Below, piece after piece: positions 61,538-64,000 of a DNA stretch of 64,000 bases; position 1 is the first letter of the stretch, and each line of letters starts with the position of its first letter. The translations under genes and the position numbers were made by a program. The notes beneath the pieces were generated by a model. That model had not been told where the DNA came from and ran no database searches. It worked only from the letters and a program-made list of their open reading frames with translations. Source of the DNA: JBCBWG01 sp038523925 (GTDB lineage: Bacteria; Pseudomonadota; Alphaproteobacteria; Rhizobiales; Hyphomicrobiaceae); the NCBI GenBank assembly GCA_038523925.1, contig JBCBIY010000007.1, forward strand, positions 1 through 64,000, written 5' to 3'.

Positions 61538-62937
61538 CGCGCGCCTCCTTCCATTTCCATCAGCGCCTCGCCGGCAAGCGGCTGGGCGACGCGGGTTTGA
61601 TCGTGTTCCGTTGAGCCCATGCGGGCGGCGAGTGCTGCGGCGAGGACGAACAGCGCGCCCTCGAGCGTGAAGACGATGGCGTAGGCAATGTGTGGCTCAC
61701 CCGACAGGTAACGGGCCGCGTCAACGACGGCCGAGCCGAGCACGATGCCAAGCCCGAATGCGATCGCCTGGGCGGCACCCCAAAGCCCCATGCGTGTGCC
61801 CTCGCGGCCAGGACGGCCGGCACCGGCAAGGCCCATCATCGAACCAATGGCGGCGACTGCGAAGGCGCCATTGGCGAGCCCAAGCGCAAAGACGGAGGCT
61901 TCAAGCGGCCAGGCTTCGGGCCCGACGAAGTTGGATGCTGCGAGCGCGGCGAATGCGAGTGCGGAGGCGAGACACCCGCCAATTGCCCAGAGCCTGAGCG
62001 CGCCCACCCGCGACCCGCCCCGCAGGCTGCCGATCAGCGCGACACCGATCATTCCGGCTAGCGCGCCCCCATGATGAACGCCGGATAGCTGCGTTGACTC
62101 ACCGGGCGGCAGATTGAAGACGTGTCCTGCGAACGGCTCGAGAATGAGGTCCTGCATCGAGTAGGCGAGCATCGAGACGAACACGAAGATGCTGAACGCG
62201 CGCGCCTTTGGCTCGGCCCAGACTTCGGCAAGCACTTCGCGGAACGGCGGTTTCTCCGCGCCCTCGGTCCGGTCGGACTGATCGACGAGACTTGGCGCAT
62301 CTGCTGCATGCGCCATCGCGCGCCGCTCGACGCCCATAATGGCGAGCGTCGCGACCGTAAACGCGATCACTGACACCGCGCCGGAGACGACGACCAAGCG
62401 CGTGTAGGAAAACGGATCGAGGAACTGGCCGGCGATGATCGTCGTGACGACGAACCCAAGGATCATCATGATCCATACGGTCGAAGCGGCCGCAGCCCGC
62501 CTGCCCGGCGTGACGTAGGTTGCAAGCAGCGCCAAAAGCGATGTGCCGGCGGCACCGACCCCCAGACCAATGAGCAAGAAGGCCACGAGCGCGATGGCGA
62601 GGCCCCAGCCAAACGACACGCTCATGACGGCTGTCGCGACGGCGGCTAACCATCCGCCGAACCCGAGCACGAACATGCCGCCAACGATCCACGGCGTGCG
62701 GCTGCGTCCCATGTCAGAGCCGTAGCCCCAGCGGGTCCGCGTCATCTGGACGGCATAGTGGTAGGCGACCAGCCCTGCTGGCAGCATCGCGAGGAGGCCG
62801 AGTTCGACGATCATGACGCGGTTGAGCGTCGAGGTCGTAATGACGACGATCGCGCCGAGCGCCGTTTGCACGAGCCCCATGCGCACGATGTCGACCCAAC
62901 TGAGGCCGCGCGCCTGCCCGTTGCCTGCCAGTGCCAT
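61534..62937 (-). CDS. PucC/LhaA-family MFS protein (bch2/orf428 type)
   Basis: 467-residue MFS protein with ~12 hydrophobic segments, of the BCD/PucC family that assembles light-harvesting complexes or moves bacteriochlorophyll. Typical N-terminus LSWVDIVRMGLVQTALGAIV and the segment VMIVELGLLAMLPAGLVAYH, then TRTRWGYGSDMGRSRTPWIV. The ATG at 62937 shares a base with the bchG stop (TGATG). It is between bchG and bchP, as in other purple bacteria. Confidence 0.9.
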   Translation of the reverse strand: MALAGNGQARGLSWVDIVRMGLVQTALGAIVVITTSTLNRVMIVELGLLAMLPAGLVAYHYAVQMTRTRWGYGSDMGRSRTPWIVGGMFVLGFGGWLAAVATAVMSVSFGWGLAIALVAFLLIGLGVGAAGTSLLALLATYVTPGRRAAAASTVWIMMILGFVVTTIIAGQFLDPFSYTRLVVVSGAVSVIAFTVATLAIMGVERRAMAHAADAPSLVDQSDRTEGAEKPPFREVLAEVWAEPKARAFSIFVFVSMLAYSMQDLILEPFAGHVFNLPPGESTQLSGVHHGGALAGMIGVALIGSLRGGSRVGALRLWAIGGCLASALAFAALAASNFVGPEAWPLEASVFALGLANGAFAVAAIGSMMGLAGAGRPGREGTRMGLWGAAQAIAFGLGIVLGSAVVDAARYLSGEPHIAYAIVFTLEGALFVLAAALAARMGSTEHDQTRVAQPLAGEALMEMEGGAR

Positions 62938-63902
62938 CAACCCGCTCCCCCCGTTGCACGCGCTGCCTGGACAAGCGGCGCGACCGCGAATGCTGAGATC
63001 ATCATGCCAAGGACGTAGAGCGTGGTGCCGGTCGCGTTGTACCAGGGCGCGTGCGCCTTCGGGTCGGCGAGCAGCCGGCGCATTGCAAGGCCCTGCAGCG
63101 CGAGCAACGCTGCAACCGCAAGCGCATGCCAGGGCCGGTCCCAACCGACCAGCAGCGCGATGACCACAACCTGCGGTGCCGCCATCACCACGCAGGCAAG
63201 TTTCGCTGCGCGATCCGGCCCGAGCATCACCGGCAGCGAGCGCACGCCCATCTGACGGTCGCCCTCGATGGCCTTGAAGTCATTGAGCGTCATGATGCCA
63301 TGCGCGCCGAGACTGTAGAGCGCGGCGAGCAAGACGATGCGATAATCGGGAAACGCGCCGAGCATGACGGCTGCGCCCGTGAACCAGGCGAGACCCTCAT
63401 ATGAGACCGCCACGGCTGCGTTGCCGTACCAGCCGTTCTGCTTCAAGCGGAGCGGCGGCGCGCTGTAGGCCCACGCGAGGGCGAGGCCCAGTATGGTTGC
63501 AGCGCCGACAGCCGGGCCGAGCGCGAAGCCAAGGACAAGCGATAGCCCCGACCAAATGATCGCAATCCAGAGCCCCCAACGGCCGGGGATGCGCCCCGAT
63601 GGGATTGGCCGGTTCGGCTCGTTGATCGCGTCGACGTGACGGTCGTACCAGTCGTTAACGGCCTGGCTTGTGGCGCAGACCAAGGGCCCCGCGAGCAGGA
63701 TGCCGAGCGCGATCAGCCACAGCCGCTCGCCGGCGGCCACGCCGGAAGAGACGACGCCGCAGGCAAACGCCCACATGGGCGCGAACCAGGTAATCGGCTT
63801 GAGGAGCTCGAGGACGGCCGACGGCCGCGGCAGCCTGTCCGGCGCGACAACGGTCGGCGCGCTTGGCTCAATCGGCGCTGCTGGCGGCGGCAGGTGAGAC
63901 AT
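62937..63902 (-). CDS. bchG: Bacteriochlorophyll synthase (geranylgeranyltransferase)
   Basis: 321-residue UbiA-type prenyltransferase attaching geranylgeranyl diphosphate to bacteriochlorophyllide. Seven to nine hydrophobic segments. The first Asp-rich motif is NDWYDRHVDAINEPNRPIPS (~100), and a second region GVRSLPVMLGPDRAAKL (~222) follows LNDFKAIEGDRQMG. Start ATG 63902. It heads the bchG-MFS-bchP operon and has a PpsR-type operator 30 bp upstream. Confidence 0.95.
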   Translation of the reverse strand: MSHLPPPAAPIEPSAPTVVAPDRLPRPSAVLELLKPITWFAPMWAFACGVVSSGVAAGERLWLIALGILLAGPLVCATSQAVNDWYDRHVDAINEPNRPIPSGRIPGRWGLWIAIIWSGLSLVLGFALGPAVGAATILGLALAWAYSAPPLRLKQNGWYGNAAVAVSYEGLAWFTGAAVMLGAFPDYRIVLLAALYSLGAHGIMTLNDFKAIEGDRQMGVRSLPVMLGPDRAAKLACVVMAAPQVVVIALLVGWDRPWHALAVAALLALQGLAMRRLLADPKAHAPWYNATGTTLYVLGMMISAFAVAPLVQAARATGGAG

Positions 63903-63931
63903 GCCGCGAGACTACGCAGCGGGGCGTGGAG

Positions 63932-63949
63932 TGTAAATTCAAACTTACA
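63932..63949 (-). promoter_or_regulatory. PpsR/CrtJ operator upstream of bchG
   Basis: TGT-N12-ACA, here the palindrome TGTAA-N8-TTACA, 30 bp before the bchG ATG. This is the consensus of the PpsR/CrtJ repressor that silences photosynthesis genes under oxygen. The promoter cannot be defined because the window ends 50 bp upstream. Confidence 0.75.
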
Positions 63950-64000
63950 GTTGAGATTGACCCACCAGGTTGACGCTTCGACGCACCGGCCAACGGCGCG

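Overview
The window is GC-rich alphaproteobacterial chromosome, densely packed with genes. It most likely comes from a phototrophic member of the Hyphomicrobiales (Rhizobiales). Three things point there. First, it carries cell-cycle proteins of this class (DivK-PleD operon, CpdR), an EipB-like envelope protein, and DUF2794, DUF3572 and YkgO-type L36 proteins. Second, it has two tandem small-RNA genes with an anti-Shine-Dalgarno loop typical of the order. Third, its right edge is the start of a photosynthesis gene cluster (bchG, a PucC/LhaA-type transporter, bchP) preceded by a perfect PpsR/CrtJ operator. I cannot name a genus from the sequence alone.

Layout, left to right. 1-351 holds three copies of a ~94-bp repeat. 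358-2333: rlmB, tRNA-Tyr, tRNA-Gly, a DUF2794 gene and a candidate structured RNA. 2334-11647 (minus strand): a compact housekeeping run glyA-nrdR-ribD-ribE-ribB(A)-ribH-nusB-thiL-hppA, covering one-carbon, riboflavin and thiamine metabolism plus a proton pyrophosphatase. 11802-23312: mixed accessory metabolism (pirin, secreted VWA protein, threonine aldolase, two SDRs, YtoQ, LysE, VOC, HDAC-like amidohydrolase, UPF0173, ruvX, a PcfJ-like protein and an AraC regulator). 23475-34798 (plus strand): a MarR regulator, then pyrB-pyrC-plsY-dprA-topA-rnr-DUF983-NUDIX, mostly overlapping or closely spaced. 34916-43924: rpmG, divK-pleD, eipB, a cytoplasmic GDPD, a FemAB-like protein, a TPR protein, rpmJ, tRNA-Val, cpdR and N-formylglutamate amidohydrolase.

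43925-50527 has the tandem sRNAs, hisN, a DUF882 peptidase-like protein, an L,D-transpeptidase with a CtrA-like box, and a sigma-54 activator: a peptidoglycan/envelope neighbourhood. 50786-58016 has pepF, a secreted GDPD behind a tandem Pho-box array, the SPFH-NfeD pair, hemH and a CHAD protein. 58020-59783 is the thiS-thiG-thiE operon. 59933-63902 is the bacteriochlorophyll operon bchG-MFS-bchP-small membrane protein.

I found no CRISPR array, rRNA operon, phage, insertion sequence or clear defence island. The least conventional signals are regulatory or RNA-level: the two sRNAs at 43.96-44.32 kb, the structured RNA at 2.17-2.30 kb, the repeat at the left edge that stays open in one reading frame, the Pho-box array at 52.73 kb, and a near-leaderless pyrB promoter.
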